From SZUA-36 sp963801195 (GTDB lineage: Bacteria > Pseudomonadota > Gammaproteobacteria > Xanthomonadales > SZUA-36), in assembly GCA_963801195.1 (NCBI GenBank), contig CAWDDX010000007.1, forward strand, positions 1,364,001-1,428,000: 64,000 nucleotides of DNA, given 5' to 3'. The translations under genes were made by a program, and so were the position numbers. Under the pieces are notes generated by a model. It was not told the DNA's origin, made no database searches, and saw only the letters and a list, made by a program, of their open reading frames with translations. Below are positions 45,959 to 53,641 of the stretch, piece after piece. Positions within the stretch are counted from its first letter, which is position 1; the number at the start of each line of letters is the position of its first letter.

Positions 45959-46251
45959 TGACTATGCACAATCCACCTCATCCGGGTGAGTTCATTCGCT
46001 CAGTTTACCTGGAGCCTTTCGGCATGAGTGCCCGCGCCCTGGCAGAGAGCCTGGCCGTGTCACCTTCAACACTTAATCGGGTCATTACTGGTAAGAGCGG
46101 AATTAGCCCGGATATGGCGCTGCGGCTGTCTAAGGCGTTGGGCCGGTCTGCGGAAAGTTGGCTCTCCATGCAAGATCATTACGATCTTTGGCAGGCCAAA
46201 CAACATGCAAAGCTCGATCAGGTGCAGCACGTTGAATTCGCAGCTGCATAA
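45958..46251 (+). CDS. higA: HigA antitoxin, cassette 3
   Basis: The 97-residue protein has an XRE-type helix-turn-helix (ARALAESLAVSPSTLNRVITGKSGISPDMALRLSKAL) after the typical HNPPHPGEFIRSVYLEP start. It neutralises HigB and should bind the palindrome at 45647. The stop TAA begins attC 3. Confidence 0.92.
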   Translation: MTMHNPPHPGEFIRSVYLEPFGMSARALAESLAVSPSTLNRVITGKSGISPDMALRLSKALGRSAESWLSMQDHYDLWQAKQHAKLDQVQHVEFAAA

Positions 46252-46339
46252 CAAAACGTTCAAGTTCGTTCCGGCGCTACGCGCCGCCACCGGACATAAA
46301 AATGCTGCGCATCTTTATGCCGCTTAACTAAGACGTTAG
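46249..46339 (+). repeat. attC site 3
   Basis: Starts TAACAAAACGTTCAAG and ends CTTAACTAAGACGTTAG; crossover G at 46335. The arms between are rich in GCGC-type complementary blocks. Confidence 0.85.
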
Positions 46340-46373
46340 ACCACTGACGACGCTCAATGGAGTATTCTCTGCC

Positions 46374-47078
46374 ATGACTACTGCGACTGCCGATTGCGAA
46401 GCGCAACCATTACCGCATCATGTGGCCGTCATCGGCGCCGCGGGTGGTCTCGGCCAGGGAATACTCGGCGTGTGCCGAGCAGCAGGGACGAGTTTCACTG
46501 CCATCGTCCGTTCTCGGCCGGAACGCATAACTAACGTGCCGGGCGGCTCTCGCGTTGCCGTTGTCCAGTCTCTCGGCGATCGCCCTGCCCTCATGGAGGC
46601 ATTCGCCGGCGCACATGCCGTTCTCACCGCACTCGGAGTTACGGCAACAAGCCATGGCCACTCCGCTTTGCTTTCAGCAAACATGGCCGCCGTTGAGAAG
46701 TCAATGTTGGCTGCAGGCGTCGACCGCATCGTCATCATCAACACGTTGCTCACTTCACCACCAGGGCAACCGGCGAGCCGGCTCATGCGCTTCTTCAAGT
46801 GGATGCCCGGGAGAATGGGCCGCGGCGCTCGTGAACTACAAGCGGTAGTAGATGCGCTCGGTAACGGGGCGTTCTCATCGCTTCGCTGGACCCTGGTCCG
46901 CGGCGGCCTGAACTCTCGCGGCAAGGATGAGCGCCCCGTGGCCTCGGCGAACTGGAACGGCGCACTGAACTCCTGGTCACCCGTTTCGTATGCCGCGATG
47001 GGCCGATGGATGCTTGAGGAGGCAGCGGCCAATGAGTTTGTCCGCGCAGCACCGCTTGTGTCACGACGCCGCGCGTGA
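46374..47078 (+). CDS. NAD(P)-binding atypical SDR (NmrA-like), cassette 4
   Basis: The 234-residue protein has a Rossmann start, VAVIGAAGGLGQGILG, and conserved NAD(P)H-binding-family features such as AHAVLTALG and DRIVIINTLLTSPPG. It is probably an oxidoreductase-like or regulatory dinucleotide-binding protein. GC content is clearly higher than in neighbouring cassettes, and its attC is of another subtype, both pointing to a different donor genome. Confidence 0.78.
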   Translation: MTTATADCEAQPLPHHVAVIGAAGGLGQGILGVCRAAGTSFTAIVRSRPERITNVPGGSRVAVVQSLGDRPALMEAFAGAHAVLTALGVTATSHGHSALLSANMAAVEKSMLAAGVDRIVIINTLLTSPPGQPASRLMRFFKWMPGRMGRGARELQAVVDALGNGAFSSLRWTLVRGGLNSRGKDERPVASANWNGALNSWSPVSYAAMGRWMLEEAAANEFVRAAPLVSRRRA

Positions 47079-47097
47079 CCACTGCCGACGAGTGGTC

Positions 47098-47152
47098 TAA
47101 CAACGGCATGCAGCGGACGGCGCTGCGCGCCGCCGCTGATGCCAAGCGTTAG
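47098..47152 (+). repeat. attC site 4
   Basis: A 55-bp site of a different subtype: TAACAACGGCATGCAG ... CTGATGCCAAGCGTTAGC, with GGCGCTGCGCGCCG at the tip. Crossover G at 47148. Confidence 0.82.
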
Positions 47153-47199
47153 CTTCACTAGTGCTTGCTTCTGACAAAGTGCTACTTTAGTATCACATT

Positions 47200-47457
47200 A
47201 TGAGAACTGAACTAGTAACCACCCTAAAACGCAAAGCGACGGAATTGCTCTCTGAGCTATCTCGTGACAAAGAGCCAATTTTAATTACCCAACACGGACT
47301 GCCCTCGGCTTACCTGGTTGATGTAGATAGCTATGAGAGCCTTAAAGGGAGAGTAAAGCTTCTCGAGGGTATTGCTCGTGGTGAGCGTGCAATTGAAGAT
47401 GGTCGAGTCGTTTCCCATGAAGAAGCGAAATCCAGAATGTCTCGATGGTTGAAATAG
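47200..47457 (+). CDS. Phd/YefM-type antitoxin, cassette 5
   Basis: The 85-residue protein shows the Phd/YefM N-terminal DNA-binding fold (LLSELSRDKEPILITQHGLPSAYLVDVDSYE) and a C-terminal toxin-binding tail (VVSHEEAKSRMSRWLK). It overlaps the toxin gene by 13 nt, the usual arrangement. Confidence 0.88.
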   Translation: MRTELVTTLKRKATELLSELSRDKEPILITQHGLPSAYLVDVDSYESLKGRVKLLEGIARGERAIEDGRVVSHEEAKSRMSRWLK

Positions 47458-47762
47458 TCTGGACCGAACCAGCACTCAGTGATCTTGATGCAATAGCAGA
47501 CTTTATTGCCTTGGAGAATCCAGCAGCAGCACAAAAGCTGGTACGTAGAATTTTTAAGCATGTTGAGCAACTTGCAGAGCATCCAAAAAGCGGCTCAAAA
47601 CCAGCGGAACTTAAAAGTCGCACCTATCGGCAAATTATCGAACCTCCATGTCGTGTCTTTTATCGCCAGGGTGACGCCTGCGTTTTTATCCTGAATGTTA
47701 TGCGCAGTGAACAACAACTTCGACGCAGTAAACTGAAGAGAGGTGTTGGGCGTGATAGATAA
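47445..47762 (+). CDS. RelE/ParE-family toxin, cassette 5
   Basis: The 105-residue protein has the RelE/ParE fold: MVEIVWTEPALSDLDAIADFIALENPAAAQKLV, then RIFKHVEQLAEHPKSG and YRQIIEPPCRVFYR. The last features fit the ParE/RelE superfamily, so either gyrase poisoning or mRNA cleavage is possible. The stop TAA begins attC 5. Confidence 0.88.
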   Translation: MVEIVWTEPALSDLDAIADFIALENPAAAQKLVRRIFKHVEQLAEHPKSGSKPAELKSRTYRQIIEPPCRVFYRQGDACVFILNVMRSEQQLRRSKLKRGVGRDR

Positions 47763-47841
47763 CAAAGCGTTCAAGTACATTACGCCAGCAAGCTGGCTCC
47801 ACCGGACGCAGCTCCGCTGGTCCGGTTAACTAAAACGTTAT
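47760..47841 (+). repeat. attC site 5
   Basis: Starts TAACAAAGCGTTCAAG and ends GGTTAACTAAAACGTTAT. The centre matches attC 1 and attC 7 almost base for base. Confidence 0.85.
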
Positions 47842-47885
47842 GTGTATATGAGCTTAACTCGCAAATAAATGAGATTGGGAAGAAA

Positions 47886-48077
47886 ATGAAAAAGTTAAAA
47901 TTTCAGAGGTTTGCACCGATACTTTGTATACTTGCTGGTGTGCTTTTCTTGCTTCCCAGTATTTTCCGTTCGGCGATTAATAATTCATTAATTGGTATCG
48001 GCATGATGTTTATTATTTTTGGTATCGTACTTTCTATCAAGAAGAAACCCGATGAACCTGCGTCGAAGAAATCCTGA
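47886..48077 (+). CDS. Small membrane protein, cassette 6
   Basis: The 63-residue protein has two hydrophobic segments (about 11-28 and 33-52) and a lysine-rich tail. No family was recognised. It has a GGGAAGAAA ribosome binding region and its own attC downstream, so it is a real cassette gene. The stop is 44 nt before the attC. Confidence 0.6.
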   Translation: MKKLKFQRFAPILCILAGVLFLLPSIFRSAINNSLIGIGMMFIIFGIVLSIKKKPDEPASKKS

Positions 48078-48121
48078 ATGGTTGCGGCAACTGAGTATTT
48101 GCGAAATGTCTGGTTCGCATA

Positions 48122-48212
48122 TAACAAATCGTTCAAGTTCGTTCCGGCGCTATGCGCCTCCAACGGACCTAAAAAGGTTGCGCCTTTCTGGGCCGCTTAA
48201 CTCAGACGTTAT
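48122..48212 (+). repeat. attC site 6
   Basis: Starts TAACAAATCGTTCAAG and ends CTTAACTCAGACGTTAT; crossover G at 48208. Confidence 0.85.
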
Positions 48213-48247
48213 CCATCACCAACCCGTTCACAAAGAAATAGTAAAAA

Positions 48248-48808
48248 ATGAACCTCGACTTTAACATTCTATATTTTATAATTTTGGGTTGTGAGATTGC
48301 TTTTTGGTTTTTGCTCTTTTCCGGGTTTGCCGTCAGGTATTTACTGGGTAGGAAGAAACTTAGTTTTTATATTCTCATATGTGTCCCTCTGATCGATTTA
48401 ATCCTCTTGTTTTTTACAGCATTCGATCTAAATAATGGGAATAACGCAAACTTTGCTCATGGATTAGCCACCGCCTATATCGGTTTCACGGTTGCTTTTG
48501 GTTCCACTTTGATTACCTGGGCAGATAAATGGTTTGCTTACAAATTTGCAGATGGTTCACACCCTTCCTCCGAAGCCAGGAATGGATGGGCACTTGTCAT
48601 TGAGGACTTCAAACTTTGGTTTCGTTGTATAGGAGCCGTGGGAATCATCTATGTCTTACTTATTTTGATGATTGAATTTGTAGGTGATTCAACCAAAACA
48701 GAAGCTTTGCAAATTTGGTTTAAAATCCCATTTTTCACCGTTTTCTTTTGGTTTATCTTTGGACCTTTGTGGAGTCTCATATTTTTTAAAAGAGTTTCCC
48801 AAGCGTAG
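48248..48808 (+). CDS. Integral membrane protein, cassette 7
   Basis: The 186-residue protein has about five hydrophobic segments (8-30, 38-60, 68-90, 118-140, 155-178) and is AT-rich. I do not recognise a family. It lies directly after attC 6 with an AT-rich leader. Its stop is 28 nt before attC 7. Confidence 0.62.
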   Translation: MNLDFNILYFIILGCEIAFWFLLFSGFAVRYLLGRKKLSFYILICVPLIDLILLFFTAFDLNNGNNANFAHGLATAYIGFTVAFGSTLITWADKWFAYKFADGSHPSSEARNGWALVIEDFKLWFRCIGAVGIIYVLLILMIEFVGDSTKTEALQIWFKIPFFTVFFWFIFGPLWSLIFFKRVSQA

Positions 48809-48835
48809 GTTTTGTCTTTTATTAGATTCAATGGA

Positions 48836-48917
48836 TAACAAGTCGTTTAAGTTCGTTCCGCCGACAAGCTGGCTCCACCGGACGCAGCTCAGCTGCGCCA
48901 CTTAACTAAAACATTAG
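48836..48917 (+). repeat. attC site 7 with mutated crossover
   Basis: Starts TAACAAGTCGTTTAAG and ends CTTAACTAAAACATTAGCC. The crossover motif reads ATTAGCC where the integrase needs GTTRRRY, a single G-to-A change. The middle matches attC 1 and attC 5. Confidence 0.82.
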
Positions 48918-48931
48918 CCCTAAGGTTCCAG

Positions 48932-49606
48932 ATGCCCTACCTTCAATACTTCGGTCTCCTGGTGGCATTCGCCGCTTCGCCGCTGCTCTTAGCCTTATTC
49001 AGTTGGCGGCGGTTTAGTCCGTTTTCGCCAGTCGCGCGTTCTTCCCTATGGGTAGTTGCCGCCATTGTGCTCACCATCGCGGCTACAGAAACCACAGACT
49101 GGCTTGCATATTTGGGCTTGGCATGGCCGGCGTGGGCAAACATAGGTCTGGCTGTTCTTGCTGCAGCCATCATGTTTATAGTTCTCGGGCTTAGTCAGTA
49201 TTTTCAAAGAAGGCTCGGCGCGAGTTCCCCGAAACAAGCTGAGCAGTACAAAACTATCCTTAACCTCTCGTACGGCCATAGGAGTTTCCTTGTGGTTACG
49301 GCCGCTGTCACCGAGGAGGCGTTATACCGTGGCTACGCAATCGGCGTCGGTCAACATCTAGTTGGTAGCATTTGGTTAGCGTGCATTCTATCGGTAGTCG
49401 CTTTCACGCTTGCTCACATCCGATGGAGCTTTGTCCACCTACCTCCGGTATTCATCAGCACGCTCGTTCTAACACTGCTCTTTGTTTTTACCCACAACCT
49501 TTGGGTCTGCATCATCGCGCACGCAATTGTCGACGGCGCTGGCTTCCTTGTTGTGCCTGTCATCATGTCCCGCAGGCATCCAAGGCAGCAGCCAAATACG
49601 GGCTAA
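48932..49606 (+). CDS. CPBP-family intramembrane metalloprotease, cassette 8
   Basis: The 224-residue membrane protein has the CPBP/Rce1 motifs: TEEALYRGYAIG (EExxxR), the second motif FTLAHIRWSF with the His, and HNLWVCIIAHAIVDGAG. About six membrane segments are visible. Such proteins act as prenyl-type proteases or in bacteriocin immunity. The stop TAA begins attC 8. Confidence 0.85.
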   Translation: MPYLQYFGLLVAFAASPLLLALFSWRRFSPFSPVARSSLWVVAAIVLTIAATETTDWLAYLGLAWPAWANIGLAVLAAAIMFIVLGLSQYFQRRLGASSPKQAEQYKTILNLSYGHRSFLVVTAAVTEEALYRGYAIGVGQHLVGSIWLACILSVVAFTLAHIRWSFVHLPPVFISTLVLTLLFVFTHNLWVCIIAHAIVDGAGFLVVPVIMSRRHPRQQPNTG

Positions 49607-49654
49607 CAAATCGTTCAAGACGAACGGCTACACAGCCGCTTAACTCCAGCGTTA
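49604..49654 (+). repeat. attC site 8
   Basis: A short 51-bp site: TAACAAATCGTTCAAG ... CGCTTAACTCCAGCGTTAT; crossover G at 49651. Confidence 0.82.
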
Positions 49655-49665
49655 TGCAGACTATT

Positions 49666-49682
49666 ATTGCGTGATGCGCAAC
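49666..49682. promoter_or_regulatory. Probable HigA operator copy, cassette 9
   Basis: ATTGCGTGATGCGCAAC, the same palindrome as at 45647 with one change, in front of the truncated higB copy. The HigA protein of cassette 3 could act here. Confidence 0.55.
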
Positions 49683-49698
49683 GCGCTATACCACAGTT

Positions 49699-49953
49699 GT
49701 GATTAAGTCATTTCGACACAAAGGGTTAAAGCGCCTCTATGAAACGGGTAAAGCGTCTGGTGTCCAGACTGCACAAGTCAATCGCTTAAGAATGCAATTA
49801 TTGGCACTCGATACAGCGCAGGAAATAGATGATATGGATATCCCAGGTTTCAAGTTGCATACCCTTAAAGGCAAACTAAAGGGGCAATGGTCAATTTCGG
49901 TTAGTGCCAATTGGCGAATCACATTCGAGTTCCGAGAAAGAAATGCTTTATAG
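49699..49953 (+). pseudogene. higB: HigB toxin copy 2, 3'-truncated, without antitoxin
   Basis: The first ~82 residues match the intact HigB of cassette 3 closely (MIKSFRHKGLKRLYETGKASGVQ). The sequence then leaves the family after ERNAL and reaches a stop, where the intact copy has seven further residues ending DYEDYH. The higA gene is missing. The break runs straight into a piece of the cassette-18 gene, so this is a fusion of two cassettes not made at an attC site. Confidence 0.85.
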
Positions 49954-49960
49954 GTAACTC

Positions 49961-50128
49961 ATGAGCGAGAAAAGAAAATACTCATTCTTGATTCGTCTCA
50001 GATGCGGAGTATTAGGAGCACTTGGCATAGCCACACTCATTTTCAATTTCAACAACACAGAAAAAATTGAAATCTTGAGGATATTCAGTATCATCTTTAT
50101 GTACTCGAAAAGGTTAAAGGTGGAATAG
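49961..50128 (+). pseudogene. Truncated duplicate of the cassette-18 membrane protein gene
   Basis: The first ~37 codons (MSEKRKYSFLIRLRCGVLGAL ...) and the bases just before the ATG match the gene at 57429-57644. Homology stops near 50072, after which the frame runs on for ~18 unrelated codons to a TAG. It is embedded between a broken higB and a broken toxin-antitoxin pair. Confidence 0.82.
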
Positions 50129-50202
50129 AAGGAGCAGAATCAGAGGGAACGCTCTCTCATGCGGAAACAAAGCGGCGACTTGGGAAATGGCTCGACAACT
50201 AA
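50092..50202 (+). pseudogene. Phd-type antitoxin remnant (C-terminal part only)
   Basis: The frame VLEKVKGGIEGAESEGTLSHAETKRRLGKWLDN is the toxin-binding tail of a Phd/YefM-type antitoxin, comparable to the tail in cassette 5. Its N-terminal DNA-binding part has been replaced by the truncated copy of the cassette-18 gene. It overlaps the toxin start by 16 nt, as in intact modules. Confidence 0.72.
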
Positions 50203-50498
50203 TCTGGTCATCTGAAGCTGTCGAAGATGTCGAAAGCATCACTAATTTTATAGGGCAAGATTCCAGCTAATACGCCAGGGCTATTGTTTCCCGAATTATT
50301 TCACTTGCAGAAACCATTGTTGAGCATCCTCAATTAGGAAGGGTCGTACCGGAAATCATCGACCCCGACTATCGTGAGAGGTTTGTTCACAAATACCGAG
50401 TCATATACCGATTTGAATCGGATCGTATTCTGATAGCAGTCGTAATTTATGGAAGTCGTCAATTAGACCCTCTGGTTGAGCAGATACATCGTGTGTAA
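50187..50498 (+). pseudogene. ParE-family toxin gene with in-frame nonsense codon
   Basis: The 104-codon frame reads MARQLIWSSEAVEDVESI, then FIGQDSS, a TAA at codon 28, then YARAIVSRIISLAETIVEHPQLG and FVHKYRVIYRFE. Apart from the stop it is a complete ParE/RelE-type toxin. Loss of its antitoxin N-terminus would be harmful were the toxin still made, so the nonsense mutation fits inactivation. Confidence 0.82.
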
Positions 50499-50502
50499 GA
50501 AA

Positions 50503-50563
50503 TTTAACTAGTCGGTAAACGCGAAAGCCCACTGCGTGCGCGCCGGTTAATTCGATCGTTTTG
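50503..50563 (+). repeat. Degenerate attC site 9
   Basis: TTTAACTAGTCGGTAAACGC ... GCGCCGGTTAATTCGATCGTTTTGACC keeps the layout of attC 2, but both end motifs are altered (TTTAACTAG and GTTTTGA). Confidence 0.6.
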
Positions 50564-50582
50564 ACCCAAAAGGATTCGAGGC

Positions 50583-51254
50583 ATGATCTTTAAGAAAGTA
50601 TTTTTGATTTTAATGGTAGCCGCATTGTCGGGATGTGTTGGTGTTACGCAACCTATAAAATTCAAGGAAACTGAAGTGGTTACAAAGGATGCTTATCTAA
50701 ATAATAGAGATACGAATGGAATAGTTTTACTGGATGTTAATTGGGGTAGATGGTGGGACTGTGGGAACTATGAAAATGCTCAGCTTATAACTCTGGCTTT
50801 CGATCGGCTTCCCATGAATGAGATCAATAATGATATTCAGGCTTCTCTCGTCTTGCATAGCCCCGCGCAGTTAATGGTAGATCCAGTATTTCTCAGTTAT
50901 GGTTACAGCCTCGAACCCGGAGAATACGCTCTAAGCGCATTCAGTATTAAAGTCGCCAAGTCAGCATCAGATGTAGGCTTTCTTACGGCAGAGCGAGACC
51001 AATTGTATGTGAATGGCTCACCGGTTGGTGGCACATTCACAATTAATCCAGGCGAAGTAGTATTTATAGGTAATTTTTACCTGGATTGTGCTTATGGTCC
51101 TACACTGTGGCGTTATCACTCAGACGGTAGGGAGGCCTTTGAGGCACAGATCAAAGAATATCGAAGTCGTTTTCCTTTTTTGGACCTGAGCGATCCAAAG
51201 TTTCGCTTGTTTAAAACCAAAGAATTTGGCAATGACTATGAGCTCAGCGATTAA
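50583..51254 (+). CDS. Lipoprotein of unknown function, cassette 10
   Basis: The 223-residue protein has a lipoprotein signal with lipobox LSGC (Cys18) and no recognised domain. The mature part is mixed alpha/beta with aromatic residues (NWGRWWDCGNYENAQ). A GAGGC ribosome binding site lies just before the ATG. Its stop is 16 nt before an attC site that can also act as a terminator. Confidence 0.7.
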   Translation: MIFKKVFLILMVAALSGCVGVTQPIKFKETEVVTKDAYLNNRDTNGIVLLDVNWGRWWDCGNYENAQLITLAFDRLPMNEINNDIQASLVLHSPAQLMVDPVFLSYGYSLEPGEYALSAFSIKVAKSASDVGFLTAERDQLYVNGSPVGGTFTINPGEVVFIGNFYLDCAYGPTLWRYHSDGREAFEAQIKEYRSRFPFLDLSDPKFRLFKTKEFGNDYELSD

Positions 51255-51269
51255 GTTATTAAATTGTCA

Positions 51270-51350
51270 TAACAAAAAAGTCAACCGGAATAAACGGGGT
51301 TGGCTTGAAATGCAGCCAACCCCGTTTTTCCGGTTACTTTGGCGTTTGGT
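51270..51350 (+). repeat. attC site 10
   Basis: TAACAAAAAAGTCAACCGG ... CCGGTTACTTTGGCGTTTGG has attC layout with an atypical crossover GTTTGGT. The centre is a perfect stem-loop described separately as a terminator. Confidence 0.7.
51294..51329 (+). terminator. Intrinsic terminator inside attC 10
   Basis: ACGGGGTTGGCT pairs perfectly with AGCCAACCCCGT across an 8-nt loop and is followed by TTTTT. It would end the transcript of the lipoprotein gene in cassette 10 while forming the core of its recombination site. Confidence 0.8.
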
Positions 51351-51353
51351 GTC

Positions 51354-51944
51354 ATGAAGCATGAAATCTGTGGCATCTTAGGACTGTTTGCTCTGTTGGC
51401 ATGCCAAATCAATCCAACGGAAACACACATGACAGACCCGGAGTCCGGCGAGTGGATTAGCTTTTACAGTAGCAACACCATCTGCGCATATCATGACGTT
51501 GAAAATCGGCTAGGTGTATTCGTATCGGAACGGGGAACTTCCTTAAACGGGGGGAATTTTAGAATGTGGTTGACCAACCTCCACGACGAATCACTGGTTG
51601 TTTCAATGAAGTCTGTCAACTACTACAAGTTAGATCTAACCCAAATGAGAACCTTGACCATCACCCCTAATCAGACGTATCCAGTAGTAGACGAACGTTT
51701 CAAGTTCGATAGTTTTGGCGATTTCAAAACGGTGTCTACTGTTTTGGAAATAGAAGGCAAGACGGAGGAGATAGAGTTGAAAATGCTCTCAGAGACCCAT
51801 TCGAGTTATGTTGGCGCTGTTGCAGCTTGCGGCGCCCCCCGCAGTGTAAAAGATTTCAGGAGGGGCATTCGAAAGTATAACCGGGAGTATGAGTGCTATT
51901 TCTCTAGACAGAACTGCGAAACACTTCGAAATGGAAACACATAA
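51354..51944 (+). CDS. Lipoprotein of unknown function, cassette 11
   Basis: The ATG at 51354 is chosen because it gives a lipoprotein signal (MKHEICGILGLFALLAC, lipobox LLAC, Cys17); the frame is open five codons upstream into the attC. The 196-residue product has no recognised domain. Only about ten bases separate the crossover point from the ATG, so little room is left for a ribosome binding site. Confidence 0.68.
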   Translation: MKHEICGILGLFALLACQINPTETHMTDPESGEWISFYSSNTICAYHDVENRLGVFVSERGTSLNGGNFRMWLTNLHDESLVVSMKSVNYYKLDLTQMRTLTITPNQTYPVVDERFKFDSFGDFKTVSTVLEIEGKTEEIELKMLSETHSSYVGAVAACGAPRSVKDFRRGIRKYNREYECYFSRQNCETLRNGNT

Positions 51945-52015
51945 CAAGGCCAGGCAGCTGGACCTGCGTTGCGGTGCTTCGCACCTCTACTTCGGCCCCT
52001 GCTGGCGCCGTTAAT
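51942..52015 (+). repeat. attC site 11
   Basis: TAACAAGGCCAGGCAGCTGG ... CTGCTGGCGCCGTTAAT, of the long GGCAGC-type subtype, overlapping the stop codon of cassette 11. The crossover reads GTTAATT, slightly off consensus. Confidence 0.7.
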
Positions 52016-52197
52016 TGCACTTGTGGTCGCATCGTTGAATTTATAAATGGTATATTTTTTATGCCATGTTTGAGTTTGATCGGGCAAAGAGTGCAACTAA
52101 TCTCGAAAAGCATGGCATCGACTTTGTGCAGGCTCAGGCACTTTGGGATGATCCCGATTTACTGGAAATTCCGGCGAAAACCAGCGATGAACCCAGG

Positions 52198-52205
52198 TTC
52201 CTGCT
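52198..52205. repeat. Left target-site duplication of the IS256-family element
   Basis: TTCCTGCT directly precedes the element and recurs at 53527-53534 directly after it. Eight bases is the usual duplication length for IS256. Confidence 0.85.
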
Positions 52206-53526
52206 GATTAAGCAACATTCTTTCTGTAAATTCGGTTTCCCATCAATCGTACTTTAGTCGCTGAAGGTGACATAACGCTTGTCAGCGGTCTGCCAGTCTT
52301 CTGCGATTTCCATCACCACAGCACTTACCAGACGCAGGCAAGAACCCTCGTTCGGGAATAGCCTGGCCTCTTTGGTGCGCCGTTTGATCTCCTGATTCAA
52401 CCGTTCCACCAGGTTGGTTGTGCGTAGCCGGCGTCGGTGACTCGGCGGCAGGCTGAACACGGTAAATCCTTCCGGTAACGCCTCCTCGGCCCATTCGACC
52501 AGTTTCGGCGCAGTATTCTGATAGCGATCGATGAACTTGCTTAACAAGTGGTTGGCTTCATCCAGGTCCGGTGCATTGAAAATGGCCCGGATATCGGCAG
52601 CCACTGGTGCTCGTAAGTCCACCTTTGGCACATAATGTCCAGCATTCTGTTGCAAATGAAACTGGCAGCGTTGCCATGGCACACTCGGAAAGACGGCCTT
52701 GCGGGCGGCCTTGAGGCCCTCATGGGCATCACTCACGATCAGTTCGACACCATACAGGCCGCGATCCTTGAGGCCGGACAAAAAGCTGCGCCAGTGAACC
52801 TCTGCTTCCGACAGCGACACCGAACAGCCTAATACATCCCGGTGGCCGTCAGCATCCACCCCACAGGCCAGCAACACCGCAGCGTCCAACACTTGGCCTT
52901 GCTGTCGAACTTTCTCATACTGCGCATCCAGAAGAACGTATCGATAGCGCCCCAGATCCCGTGTCCGCCAGGCTTCCAGCAATCCATCCAGTTCGGTTGC
53001 GGCTCGTGAGACCTGGCTGGAACTGAGTTCCAGACCGCACAGCTCCTCGACGATTTTTTTGACTCGCCGCGTCGACACCCCCTGCACATACATTTCCGCA
53101 ATTGATAGCAGCAACGCCCGTTCTGAACGCAGCCCCCGTTCCAGGCTCTGCGGATAAAACTCGCTGTCGCGGGTCTGCGGCACCTTCAAATGCATGTTGC
53201 CCAGTCGGGTCTTGAGGGTTTTATCTTTGTAGCCGTTGGCATAGCCGATGCGCTCTGAACTGCGCTCGTAGGGCGCAGCACCCAGGTAGTCGCTACGCTC
53301 GGCCACCATCGCTGAGTTCAGCAAAACAGTTATCGCTTCTGCCATGCCATCAAATCCATTCACCTTGAGCAGTTCCACTGCGTCGTTAATCGTTCTATCC
53401 TGTAGTCGCTGAGCCATGTTGCGTTTCCTCTCTTTCGTTAATCGTCAAATTCACGATTGAAAGGATAACCGGATGGCTCAGCTCTTTCTTGCCATCAGGA
53501 ATTTACAGAACAAACGTTACACCACC
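52206..53526 (-). mobile_element. IS256-family insertion sequence, complete
   Basis: The 1,321-bp element has 28-bp imperfect terminal inverted repeats (20 of 28 identical, inner 12 bases TTCTGTAAATTC perfect). It is flanked by an 8-bp duplication and encodes one intact transposase on the minus strand. Intact ORF, ends and duplication suggest a fairly recent insertion. Confidence 0.9.
52254..53417 (-). CDS. tnp: IS256-family (Mutator-type) transposase
   Basis: The 387-residue protein has the Mutator/IS256 organisation. An N-terminal DNA-binding region includes LERGLRSERALLLSIAEMYVQGVSTRRV. The catalytic Asp is in YVLLDAQYEKV, the second Asp in LIVSDAHEGLKAA, with WQRCQFHLQQN, and the Glu in TTNLVERLNQEIKRR. 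No frameshift or stop is seen, so it is probably active. It lies on the strand opposite to the cassette genes. Confidence 0.95.
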   Translation of the reverse strand: MAQRLQDRTINDAVELLKVNGFDGMAEAITVLLNSAMVAERSDYLGAAPYERSSERIGYANGYKDKTLKTRLGNMHLKVPQTRDSEFYPQSLERGLRSERALLLSIAEMYVQGVSTRRVKKIVEELCGLELSSSQVSRAATELDGLLEAWRTRDLGRYRYVLLDAQYEKVRQQGQVLDAAVLLACGVDADGHRDVLGCSVSLSEAEVHWRSFLSGLKDRGLYGVELIVSDAHEGLKAARKAVFPSVPWQRCQFHLQQNAGHYVPKVDLRAPVAADIRAIFNAPDLDEANHLLSKFIDRYQNTAPKLVEWAEEALPEGFTVFSLPPSHRRRLRTTNLVERLNQEIKRRTKEARLFPNEGSCLRLVSAVVMEIAEDWQTADKRYVTFSD

Positions 53527-53534
53527 TTCCTGCT
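53527..53534. repeat. Right target-site duplication of the IS256-family element
   Basis: TTCCTGCT, identical to 52198-52205, followed directly by the resumed brnT frame. Confidence 0.85.
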
Positions 53535-53641
53535 CATCGGCATGATTGAATCGAAGCATTGGACGGCTGTGGTCACGTGCCACAATGAGAGCATTCGAAT
53601 CTTCGCAGTGCGACGTTCGCGAAACAAGGAAGTGACATTGT

